Assembly: GCA_021160155.1 (NCBI GenBank)
Contig: JAGHDB010000229.1
Location: 1 to 7,971, forward strand
DNA: 7,971 nt
Origin: Bacteroidales bacterium
GTDB lineage: Bacteria; Bacteroidota; Bacteroidia; Bacteroidales; UBA12481
Reading direction: 5' to 3'
Each line of letters starts with the position of its first letter. The stretch's first letter is position 1. The notes under the pieces were generated by a model, which did not search any database, was not told the DNA's origin, and saw nothing but the letters and a program-made list of their open reading frames with translations. Shown here one piece after another: positions 1 through 6,942 of this stretch. Position numbers and translations under genes: made by a program.

Positions 1-1004
1 CAGCAGGCTTGCTGATAATGGCATCCTGTAAAAAAGAGGAGGTCGGACCGGTTCTCGACCAGGTTTCTGCACCGGTTCTGACGGCTCCGGCTCCGGGGGC
101 ATTGATTACCTTGACTGAGGAAAATGCCGCTACACTGATGACCTTTGAATGGTCGGCTGCTGATTACGGTTTTCAGGCAGCGGTAACCTATACCGTACAA
201 CTTGATCAGGCCGGAAATGACTTTGCCACACCCGTTGACTTGCTGAAGAATACGAAATTATCGGGTGCCATAAGTTATGGCGATCTGAATAACCTGTTGA
301 TTGCCGGCGGATATCCGGATGGGGTTCCGTCTGATCTTGAAATCCGCGTAAAATCGTATATCAGCGATAAAGTGGACGATTTGTTTTCAGATCCGGTTAC
401 AGTGGGTATCCAACCCTATATGGTTACTATTGATTACCCGGTTCTGCATGTTCCGGGAAGTTACCAGGGATGGGACCCCTCTGATGAGAATACGGTTATC
501 TACTCTCTGAAGAGTGATAATCAATATGAAGGTTACGTCTATTTTGCAGATCCCAACACAGAATTTAAATATACACAGGGTACTACCTGGGCAGTAAACT
601 GGGGAGATACCGGTGCGGACGGAACACTCGACAGCGATGGAGACAATATCAAAGCTGCAGATGCAGGAATGTATAAACTGAATGTGGATCTGACCAATCT
701 GACGCATACCTTTTTAAAAACAGACTGGGGATTGATTGGCTCTGCTACTCCCGGTGGATGGGACAGCGACCAGGATATGGACTGGGATGCTGAAAATAGT
801 GTACTGACTATTACCCTTGACCTGGTAGCCGGTGACATTAAATTCAGGGCCAATGACGACTGGGCCATTAACCTGGGAGATAATGATACCAATAAATCTC
901 TGGAATACGAAGGGGATAATATCCCGGTGGCAGAGAATGGAAACTACACCATTACTCTTGACCTCAGCGGACCAATCTATACTTATACTGTCACGAAGAA
1001 TTAA
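1..1004 (+). CDS. SusE-like starch-binding outer-membrane lipoprotein, 5'-truncated by the window edge
   Basis: This is the C-terminal part of a surface lipoprotein that binds alpha-glucans next to a SusC/SusD uptake pair. The frame is open to the left edge, and the first readable residues (AGLLIMASCKKEE) are the end of a lipoprotein signal peptide. The TTG at position 9 is therefore internal to the signal peptide, and the true start is upstream. The lipobox is MASC, with the lipidated Cys encoded at 27-29. The following KKEE is an acidic/charged tail like the lipoprotein export signals of surface lipoproteins in this phylum. Counting from position 9, residues about 15-135 resemble the SusE N-terminal Ig-like domain. 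Two tandem SusE/SusF-type carbohydrate-binding modules follow at about 144-238 and 239-331. Both carry the same pattern: WAVNWGD or WAINLGD, then a GDNI motif, then a final strand ending in TFLK or TVTK. The family call is firm. The exact ligand is inferred from the amylase downstream. Confidence 0.85.
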   Translation, partial: AGLLIMASCKKEEVGPVLDQVSAPVLTAPAPGALITLTEENAATLMTFEWSAADYGFQAAVTYTVQLDQAGNDFATPVDLLKNTKLSGAISYGDLNNLLIAGGYPDGVPSDLEIRVKSYISDKVDDLFSDPVTVGIQPYMVTIDYPVLHVPGSYQGWDPSDENTVIYSLKSDNQYEGYVYFADPNTEFKYTQGTTWAVNWGDTGADGTLDSDGDNIKAADAGMYKLNVDLTNLTHTFLKTDWGLIGSATPGGWDSDQDMDWDAENSVLTITLDLVAGDIKFRANDDWAINLGDNDTNKSLEYEGDNIPVAENGNYTITLDLSGPIYTYTVTKN

Positions 1005-1016
1005 GTAGCCTGACTT

Positions 1017-1065
1017 AAATCCCGCTTTCCCCTCTCCCGGGTTAAGTGGGATTTTTGTTTTTTTT
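1017..1065 (+). terminator. Intrinsic (rho-independent) terminator after the SusE-like gene
   Basis: The left arm AAATCCCGCTT (1017-1027) pairs over 11 positions with the right arm AAGTGGGATTT (1044-1054), with one G-T wobble, around a 16-nt loop. A T-rich run, interrupted by a single G, covers 1052-1065. It begins 12 bases after the SusE-like stop codon. It would end the upstream transcript 29 bases before the start codon of the GH13 gene. Confidence 0.85.
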
Positions 1066-1094
1066 CGGCTTTCGATTGATTATCTTCATAAAAT

Positions 1095-3917
1095 ATGTTG
1101 ACGATCAGGTATCACCGGCTTGTTTTGATCCTTTGCCTGCTGGCATTTTTTCATATACTGAACGGACAGGTAGTGACTACGGATCCCCCGTTGCCTACCG
1201 GACAGGATGCCGTGCAGGTAATATTCGACGCAAATCAGGGTGACCGGGGGTTGGCAGACTACTCCGGAGATGTCTGGGCCCACACAGGCGTCATTACGGA
1301 TAAAAGTAACTCTTTGTCAGATTGGAGATACGTGATTGCCCCCTGGAATCAGAATCCCGATAAGACTAAATTGTCTCCCCTGGGTAATGACCGCTGGGTA
1401 CTCTCTGTAACTCCCGATATTAGAACCTATTACGGAGTGCCTGACGGAGAGAAGATCCTCAAAATGGCCTTTGTCTTCAGAAATGCAGATGGTTCCAGAA
1501 GTGGAAGAATGGCTGACGGATCGGATATTTTTGCAGATGTTTATGAACCGGGATTACAAGTTACTTTTAAAAAACCTGTACAGGATCTGCTGGTTATTCC
1601 GCAGGAAAGTGCTTTTCTGGTGAATCTGCAGGCTTCGGGTAACGATTCTATGGCACTTTACCGGGATAATGAGTTGCAATGTATCACAGCCGGCCATCAG
1701 TTGTTGGATACCCTTGTTGCTACTGAAGAGGGGTCCCATCTGTTGGTTGGAGAAGCATGGGATGATACGGATACGGTAAGAGATACTGTGGTGTACCTGG
1801 TGACCGGAACCGGAACCATATTGCCTCTGCCCGAAGGAGTCAGAGATGGTATTAATTATATCGACGATCAGTCTGTTACCCTGGTTCTTTACGCCCCCGG
1901 GAAAGATTTTGTACTTCTGACCGGTGATTTTAACAATTGGTCTCCGGGTATGGAGTCGTTGATGCATCAAACTCCGGATGGAAGCCGTTTCTGGTTGACC
2001 CTGAACGGGTTGACGCCAGGCCGGGAGTATCGATATCAATATTGGGTGGATGGAGAGATCCGTATTGCGGATCCCTATACCCAAAAGACTTCGGATCCGT
2101 GGTTTGACAGTTTTATTGATGACCAGACATACCCCGGTCTTAATCCCTATCCGGAGGGTAAAACTACCGGGATTACTTCCGTTCTTGAAACCGGACAACC
2201 CCCTTATTCCTGGTCGCATCCGGATTTTATCCCCCCACAACCACAAAATCTGGTTATCTATGAGTTGTTGTTAAGAGATTTTCTTGCATCGCATACTTTT
2301 AACAGCTTGACAGATACGCTGGATTACCTGAGTAACCTGGGTGTTAATGCTATAGAATTAATGCCGGTTAATGAATTTGAAGGAAACAGCAGTTGGGGAT
2401 ATAATCCTTCATTCTATTTTGCGGTGGACAAATATTACGGACCGGCTTCGACTTTCAAAGTATTTGTTGATTCTGCACACGGGAGAGGAATCGCGGTTAT
2501 TATGGATATGGTGCTGAATCACTCTTTCGGCCAATCGCCGTTGGTTCGTCTCTACTGGGATGCCGTGGCTAATGCTCCGTCACCGGATAATCCCTGGTAC
2601 AATGCACAATCACCCAATCCGGTATTCTCCTGGGGGTATGATTTCAATCACGAAAGCCCCGCTACCCAACAATTTGTGGATCGTGTGACCGGATTCTGGC
2701 TGACCGAATTCAACGTAGACGGCTTCAGGTTTGATTTCAGTAAAGGATTTACCAACACACCGGGAGACGGATGGGCTTATGATGCTTCGCGCATTGCGAT
2801 TTTAAAAAGAATAACCGACAGAATCCGTGAAGTTAAACCGGATGCTTATATCATCCTGGAGCATTTTACCGAAAATCGTGAAGAAAAAGAACTGAGTGAT
2901 TACGGGATGATGCTTTGGGGTAATATGAACACACCTTACCGTATGACCACTCAGGGATGGCTTTCAGGTTCCGGTGATGATCTCACAGGTATATCATACC
3001 GGGCACATGGATGGGATCAACCCAAAATGGTAGGGTATATGGAGAGCCATGATGAAGAAAGACTGATGTATGAGTGTCTCGCATACGGAAATACACAAAA
3101 CAGGGATTACCGTATCAAAGACCTGCCCATAGCCCTGAAACGAATGGAGCTGGGAGCACAGCTTTTTCTTCCGGTTCCCGGACCTAAAATGATTTGGATG
3201 TTCGGTGAATTGGGCTATGATTACCCGATTAATTATAACGGCCGTTTGAGTGAGAAACCGGTCAGGTGGGATTACTGCCAGCAACATTACCGGAAACGGC
3301 TTTATCAGGTATATGCGGCTCTGAACCGGTTGAAAACCCAATATCCTGTATTTCAAACAACCGATTTTTCCCTGTCGCTTGCCGATACGGTAAAAAGTAT
3401 CCACCTGAACAGTACTGATATGAATGTGACTATTCTGGGAAATACTTATATCCGTCAGCAAACTGTTCAGCCCCGTTTTCAGCATACGGGCAGGTGGTAT
3501 GAATTCTGGACCGGCGATTCACTGTTGGTGTCGGACCCGCAAACCTCCCTGGTATTGCCTCCGGGTGCTTATAAAATGTTTACCGATAAAAAATTGCAGC
3601 ATCCTGATATCCTTTCTGGTATTAATGAAACTGATCTGTCAGGATTCGGAGCGGAAGATCAAATAAAGATCTATCCTAATCCGGTACATCAACGCTTTTA
3701 TATCAGGTTTCCGGAATCTGCCGGTGAGGCGGATATAAATATCATAAAGCTTACCGGAGAGGTGGTTCAAAGAATACATCTGCAGAGAATTTCTTCAACA
3801 ACAGTGGTTGAGGTAAATACCGGTGAGCTATCACCCGGTATTTACCTGGCCGAGGCTATATGGCAACACCGTGGAGATCTGAAACAAGCCATTACCAGGT
3901 TGGTAAAAACAGATTAG
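1095..3917 (+). CDS. Secreted GH13 alpha-amylase-family enzyme with T9SS sorting domain
   Basis: This 940-residue extracellular enzyme should hydrolyse (or less likely transglycosylate) alpha-glucans. Residues 1-24 are a signal peptide (basic start, hydrophobic core, likely cleavage at LNG|Q), which supports the ATG at 1095. Residues about 25-155 resemble a beta-sandwich module common at the front of Bacteroidota amylases. A linker or Ig-like part follows at about 156-250. Residues about 255-345 form a CBM48/E-set-like domain with the typical TGDFNNW. The GH13 barrel runs from about 385 to 750. Its conserved regions are all present: DMVLNH (471-476), GFRFDFSKG with nucleophile D547 and R545 (543-551), IILEHF with acid/base E589, and SHDEE with H652/D653. 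A beta-rich domain C follows. Residues about 856-940 are a type A T9SS signal (IYPNP, then SPGIYL, ending in TRLVKTD). The text around 416-450 (ELMPV, WGYNP) is closest to the branching-enzyme/isoamylase side of GH13, so endo-amylase, neopullulanase or debranching activity remain possible. The gene lies 29 bases past the terminator and has no clear Shine-Dalgarno site. Confidence 0.93.
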   Translation: MLTIRYHRLVLILCLLAFFHILNGQVVTTDPPLPTGQDAVQVIFDANQGDRGLADYSGDVWAHTGVITDKSNSLSDWRYVIAPWNQNPDKTKLSPLGNDRWVLSVTPDIRTYYGVPDGEKILKMAFVFRNADGSRSGRMADGSDIFADVYEPGLQVTFKKPVQDLLVIPQESAFLVNLQASGNDSMALYRDNELQCITAGHQLLDTLVATEEGSHLLVGEAWDDTDTVRDTVVYLVTGTGTILPLPEGVRDGINYIDDQSVTLVLYAPGKDFVLLTGDFNNWSPGMESLMHQTPDGSRFWLTLNGLTPGREYRYQYWVDGEIRIADPYTQKTSDPWFDSFIDDQTYPGLNPYPEGKTTGITSVLETGQPPYSWSHPDFIPPQPQNLVIYELLLRDFLASHTFNSLTDTLDYLSNLGVNAIELMPVNEFEGNSSWGYNPSFYFAVDKYYGPASTFKVFVDSAHGRGIAVIMDMVLNHSFGQSPLVRLYWDAVANAPSPDNPWYNAQSPNPVFSWGYDFNHESPATQQFVDRVTGFWLTEFNVDGFRFDFSKGFTNTPGDGWAYDASRIAILKRITDRIREVKPDAYIILEHFTENREEKELSDYGMMLWGNMNTPYRMTTQGWLSGSGDDLTGISYRAHGWDQPKMVGYMESHDEERLMYECLAYGNTQNRDYRIKDLPIALKRMELGAQLFLPVPGPKMIWMFGELGYDYPINYNGRLSEKPVRWDYCQQHYRKRLYQVYAALNRLKTQYPVFQTTDFSLSLADTVKSIHLNSTDMNVTILGNTYIRQQTVQPRFQHTGRWYEFWTGDSLLVSDPQTSLVLPPGAYKMFTDKKLQHPDILSGINETDLSGFGAEDQIKIYPNPVHQRFYIRFPESAGEADINIIKLTGEVVQRIHLQRISSTTVVEVNTGELSPGIYLAEAIWQHRGDLKQAITRLVKTD

Positions 3918-3955
3918 CAGCGTTGATTTTGCTGGGAGCGAGCCGGAAAATATTG

Positions 3956-3963
3956 TACTTTTG
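3956..3963 (+). promoter_or_regulatory. Bacteroidota-type -7 promoter element for hutU
   Basis: TACTTTTG matches the Bacteroidota -7 consensus TAnnTTTG exactly. It lies in the 61-base gap between the GH13 stop and the hutU ATG. The nearest -33-like TTTG is at 3928-3931, giving a 24-base spacer that is longer than the usual 19-21, so the -33 half is doubtful. Transcription from here would start only about 10 bases before the ATG at 3979, implying a very short leader. No intrinsic terminator is visible between the GH13 gene and this site, so read-through is also possible. Confidence 0.5.
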
Positions 3964-3978
3964 ATAAAAAAGTTTTCA

Positions 3979-6006
3979 ATGGCACGCCTTGCATTACAAC
4001 AGAAGATCCTCGAAGGTATTCCTGCCGAATTACCGGATCCGAAACCTTATGATTCAACTGTGAATCATGCTCCTCGTCGAAAAGATATTCTGACGGAAAA
4101 AGAGAAGCAACTGGCCCTGAAAAATGCTTTACGCTACTTCAAACCTGAGTGGCATCCGGTGCTGGCTCCTGAGTTTTTAGATGAACTTAATACGTACGGG
4201 AGGATTTATATGTACCGGTTTCGGCCTGATTATGAAATGAAAGCCAGACCGATTAGTGAATTTCCCTGCAAATCGGATCAGGCAGCGGCCATTATGCTGA
4301 TGATCTTTAATAACCTGGATCCGGTGGTTGCGCAACATCCTCATGAACTGATAACTTATGGAGGAAACGGATCGGTTTTTCAAAATTGGGCACAGTTCAG
4401 ACTGACCATGAAATACCTGGCAGAGATGACGGATAAACAAACCCTGGTGCTGTATTCGGGACATCCGCTTGGTCTTTTCCCCTCCCACTCTGAAGCTCCC
4501 CGGGTGGTAATAACAAACGGAATGGTCATTCCGAATTATTCGAAACCGGATGATTGGGAAAGACTTAATGCTTTAGGGGTCAGTCAATACGGACAGATGA
4601 CTGCGGGTTCGTTTATGTATATTGGTCCACAGGGAATCGTACATGGAACTACGATAACCATACTCAATGCCGGACGGATGAAAGCAGGAAAAAGTGATGA
4701 TACCCTGGCAGGTAAGGTGTTCGTTACTTCGGGTTTAGGAGGGATGTCCGGCGCTCAGCCTAAAGCTACTGTTATTGCCGGAGGGATCTGTCTTGCAGCT
4801 GAAATAAACCCTAAAGCCATCCAAAAACGCTATGATCAGGGTTGGGTGGATGAAGTATTTGACAATTTAGACCGCATGCTGATCCGGATGGACCAGGCAC
4901 GAAGAAAAAAAGAGGTGGTGTCTCTCGCATATCAGGGGAATATAGTGGATTTATGGGAAAAACTGGTTCGGGAAGATGTGCAGATCGACCTGGGATCAGA
5001 TCAGACCTCTCTGCATAACCCGTGGGCCGGAGGATATTATCCTGCCGGATTATCTTTTGAACAGGCAAATGAGCTGATGGTAAAAGATCCCGGGGGATTT
5101 GCCGAACGGGTGCGGGAATCACTGCGAAGACAGGTGGATGCTATTAATCAGATGAGCGACCGGGGAACTTACTTTTGGGATTATGGGAACGCATTTCTAC
5201 TGGAGGCCGGACGGGCCGGAGCAGATGTTTTTACTCCGGACGGAGAATTCAGGTATCCATCCTATGTTCAGGATATTATGGGTCCACTATTCTTTGATTA
5301 CGGTTTCGGGCCGTTTCGCTGGGTTTGTACTTCCAATGACCCGAATGATTTGGCTGTAACCGACCGGATTGCAGGCGAAATAATTGCTGAAATACTACAG
5401 GATGCTTCACCTGAAATCGCTGCTCAGTGGGCTGATAATCTACACTGGATCCGGGAGGCCGGTAAAAATAAACTGGTAGTGGGTTCACAGGCCAGAATAC
5501 TGTATGCCGATGGCCGGGGACGTATTAAAATTGCAGAAGCCTTCAACCGGGCTATTGCCGAGGGTTCTATTTCTGCTCCCGTGGTGTTGGGCAGAGATCA
5601 CCATGATGTGAGCGGAACCGATTCACCCTACCGGGAAACATCAAATATATACGACGGATCTAATCTGACAGCCGATATGGCGGTACATAATGTCATCGGT
5701 GATGCATTCAGAGGCGCTACCTGGGTTTCACTGCATAATGGCGGTGGGGTAGGCTGGGGTGAAGTGATCAACGGTGGTTTCGGGCTCTTGCTGGATGGTA
5801 CACCCGCTGCTGCGCAACGGTTGCACAGGATGTTATTCTGGGATGTACATAATGGAATTACCCGGAGGAGCTGGGCCCGCAATCCCGGAGCCATTGCGAC
5901 CATTCAAAGGGCTATGAATGAAGAGCCGTTGCTCAAAGTGACGGTTCCTTACCTGGCTGATGATGAGTTGATAGCACGTATTATGCCAGAGGTAAAGGCT
6001 AAATAA
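3979..6006 (+). CDS. hutU: Urocanate hydratase (urocanase), long form
   Basis: Urocanase carries out the second step of histidine breakdown in the cytoplasm, converting urocanate to 4-imidazolone-5-propionate with tightly bound NAD+ as electrophilic cofactor. The ATG at 3979 (MARLALQQ) gives 675 residues. An in-frame TTG at 3961 would extend it by six residues but sits inside the promoter motif, so I reject it. Numbered from the ATG, diagnostic family blocks are YGGNG (127-131), QMTAGS (206-211), the dinucleotide-binding stretch TSGLGGMSGAQ (250-260), GSDQTS (339-344), WDYGNA (400-405), FGPFRWVCTS (443-452), GRDHHDVSGTDSP (538-550) and HNGGGVGWGE (586-595). Length and sequence fit the long type that includes animal UROC1 (about 676 residues), not the roughly 556-residue proteobacterial type. 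Differences include the N-terminal extension and an insertion after the NAD motif. No hutH, hutI, hutG or ftcD is in view. The gene appears intact. Confidence 0.97.
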   Translation: MARLALQQKILEGIPAELPDPKPYDSTVNHAPRRKDILTEKEKQLALKNALRYFKPEWHPVLAPEFLDELNTYGRIYMYRFRPDYEMKARPISEFPCKSDQAAAIMLMIFNNLDPVVAQHPHELITYGGNGSVFQNWAQFRLTMKYLAEMTDKQTLVLYSGHPLGLFPSHSEAPRVVITNGMVIPNYSKPDDWERLNALGVSQYGQMTAGSFMYIGPQGIVHGTTITILNAGRMKAGKSDDTLAGKVFVTSGLGGMSGAQPKATVIAGGICLAAEINPKAIQKRYDQGWVDEVFDNLDRMLIRMDQARRKKEVVSLAYQGNIVDLWEKLVREDVQIDLGSDQTSLHNPWAGGYYPAGLSFEQANELMVKDPGGFAERVRESLRRQVDAINQMSDRGTYFWDYGNAFLLEAGRAGADVFTPDGEFRYPSYVQDIMGPLFFDYGFGPFRWVCTSNDPNDLAVTDRIAGEIIAEILQDASPEIAAQWADNLHWIREAGKNKLVVGSQARILYADGRGRIKIAEAFNRAIAEGSISAPVVLGRDHHDVSGTDSPYRETSNIYDGSNLTADMAVHNVIGDAFRGATWVSLHNGGGVGWGEVINGGFGLLLDGTPAAAQRLHRMLFWDVHNGITRRSWARNPGAIATIQRAMNEEPLLKVTVPYLADDELIARIMPEVKAK

Positions 6007-6024
6007 AGGCTAAAGACCAAAGAC
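5993..6024 (+). repeat. Short heptamer-type tandem repeat across the hutU stop codon
   Basis: TAAAGGCTAAA occurs twice back to back (5993-6003 and 6004-6014), and the second copy begins with the hutU stop codon TAA. Reading on, three heptamers follow without a gap: TAAAGGC (6004-6010), TAAAGAC (6011-6017) and CAAAGAC (6018-6024). The repeat fills most of the 25-base gap between hutU and the downstream lipoprotein gene. It looks like slippage or duplication. No role can be read from the sequence. Confidence 0.7.
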
Positions 6025-6031
6025 TAATGAA

Positions 6032-6451
6032 ATGATATTTATGAAATATGCAAAATTCCTGTTGATCCTTCCTTTTATGGCTTTACTCTTTGATTCTTGT
6101 AATTTCGAGGAGGGGAATCCGGATCTCTCAGGCCAGTGGACCTGCACTGAAACCAGCGAAATCTTTCTGAAATCTGGTAAAGGAACCAGTGTATATCCTG
6201 TGTATCTTTCTAAAGATGCAGATAGCCCCAATAAGTATAATATTGATAATTTTTATCGACTGGGAAGTGGCAAAAAGGTAAGCATTCTTGTAAATGGGCC
6301 TACAGTTACCATACCGAAACAAAGTGTCAATGCATTTGTCTTTGAAGGTTCGGGAACGGTTAATGTGGATAATAATCTGATTGAATTGACCTATACAGCC
6401 GATGATTTTGGTGGTGAAATTGACCACGTTCATGCCAGTTACACCCGGTAG
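6032..6451 (+). CDS. Small lipoprotein of unknown function
   Basis: I do not recognise a named family. The product has 139 residues from the ATG at 6032, or 136 from the ATG at 6041 (MKYAKF), which looks like the more usual lipoprotein start; no ribosome binding site decides between them. A hydrophobic signal peptide ends in the lipobox LFDSC, with the lipidated Cys at residue 23. NFEEG follows, whose acidic residues just after the Cys would suit export to the cell surface. The mature part, about 116 residues, opens with LSGQW and alternates short beta strands and turns up to the final YTR. That pattern is common in small lipocalin-like or beta-barrel lipoproteins of Bacteroidota, but this is only a resemblance. 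The gene starts 25 bases after hutU with no promoter seen, so it is probably co-transcribed with hutU. Its stop codon is 12 bases from that of the convergent ispF. Confidence 0.8.
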   Translation: MIFMKYAKFLLILPFMALLFDSCNFEEGNPDLSGQWTCTETSEIFLKSGKGTSVYPVYLSKDADSPNKYNIDNFYRLGSGKKVSILVNGPTVTIPKQSVNAFVFEGSGTVNVDNNLIELTYTADDFGGEIDHVHASYTR

Positions 6452-6463
6452 TTTCCCGTGCTT

Positions 6464-6940
6464 TTATTCCCTGACTACCGTTACAATGGCATAAGCGGTA
6501 ACACCCTCTTCACGCCCGACAAATCCCATGTGTTCGTTTGTCGTGGCTTTAATGGATATTTGGTCCTTCGAAATTTCCATGGTATTGGCCAGAGCTGTGC
6601 GCATGGAATCAATATGAGGATTAATTTTAGGTTTTTCAAGGCAAACGGTGGTGTCAATATTGCCGATTTTCCAATTCTCCGAACGGATCAGTTTTATGGT
6701 TTTCTTAAGCAGTATTTTACTATCAATATCTTTATATTCAGGAGATTGGTCAGAGAAATGTTGTCCGATATCCCCCAGTGCCAGTGCGCCAAACAGTGCA
6801 TCGCATATCGCATGGATCAATGCATCTCCATCAGAATGTCCGAGTGTGCCTTTCGGATGAGGAATTTCAATGCCACCTAAGATCAATGGCCGGTGGGTAA
6901 CCAGAGGGTGGGTGTCATACCCAAAACCGATACGTAACAT
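6464..6940 (-). CDS. ispF: 2-C-methyl-D-erythritol 2,4-cyclodiphosphate synthase
   Basis: IspF catalyses the fifth step of the MEP (non-mevalonate) isoprenoid pathway in the cytoplasm. It closes 4-diphosphocytidyl-2-C-methyl-D-erythritol 2-phosphate to the cyclic diphosphate and releases CMP. The 158-residue length is standard for the family, which works as a homotrimer with active sites between subunits. The start MLRIGFGYDTH carries the metal ligands D9 and H11. The block GHSDGDALIHAICDAL (34-49) holds the third ligand, H43. DIGQHFSD (57-64) is the flexible substrate loop, and TTNEHMGFVGREEG (133-146) is the C-terminal signature at the CDP pocket. The start codon lies 2 bases after the porV stop (TAA TT ATG), so the two genes are almost certainly one transcript and may be translationally coupled. 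Pairing of porV with ispF is, as I recall, seen in other T9SS-bearing Bacteroidota. Confidence 0.97.
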   Translation of the reverse strand: MLRIGFGYDTHPLVTHRPLILGGIEIPHPKGTLGHSDGDALIHAICDALFGALALGDIGQHFSDQSPEYKDIDSKILLKKTIKLIRSENWKIGNIDTTVCLEKPKINPHIDSMRTALANTMEISKDQISIKATTNEHMGFVGREEGVTAYAIVTVVRE

Positions 6941-6942
6941 AA

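Noticed and set aside
1081..1088. TATCTTCA as a -7 promoter element for the GH13 gene
   Set aside because: It matches only the first half of TAnnTTTG, has no good -33 partner (the upstream sequence is the terminator T-run), and would leave almost no leader.
1802..1815. Tandem ACCGGA-type repeat in the GH13 gene
   Set aside because: It is two short units within ordinary coding sequence (a TGTGT run in the protein) and is likely coincidental.
1554..2246. Long open frame on the minus strand within the GH13 gene (230 codons)
   Set aside because: It lies entirely opposite a well-conserved coding region, and its translation lacks recognisable domains or a credible start context.
3918..3934. CAGC/GCTG hairpin just after the GH13 stop as a terminator
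   Set aside because: A 4-bp stem with no following T-run is too weak to support.
3961..3978. Upstream TTG start for hutU adding six residues
   Set aside because: It overlaps the likely -7 promoter element, and MARLALQQ at the ATG fits the family's usual N-terminus and length.
6446..6480. Inverted repeat CGGTAGT/ACTACCG across the convergent lipoprotein and ispF stop codons as a bidirectional terminator
   Set aside because: The stem is only 7 bp with a 21-base loop, it reaches into the ispF coding region, and neither strand has a T-run after it.
6458..6880. Plus-strand open frame of 140 codons opposite ispF
   Set aside because: It is the antisense of a complete, motif-bearing ispF, and its translation shows no family signature.
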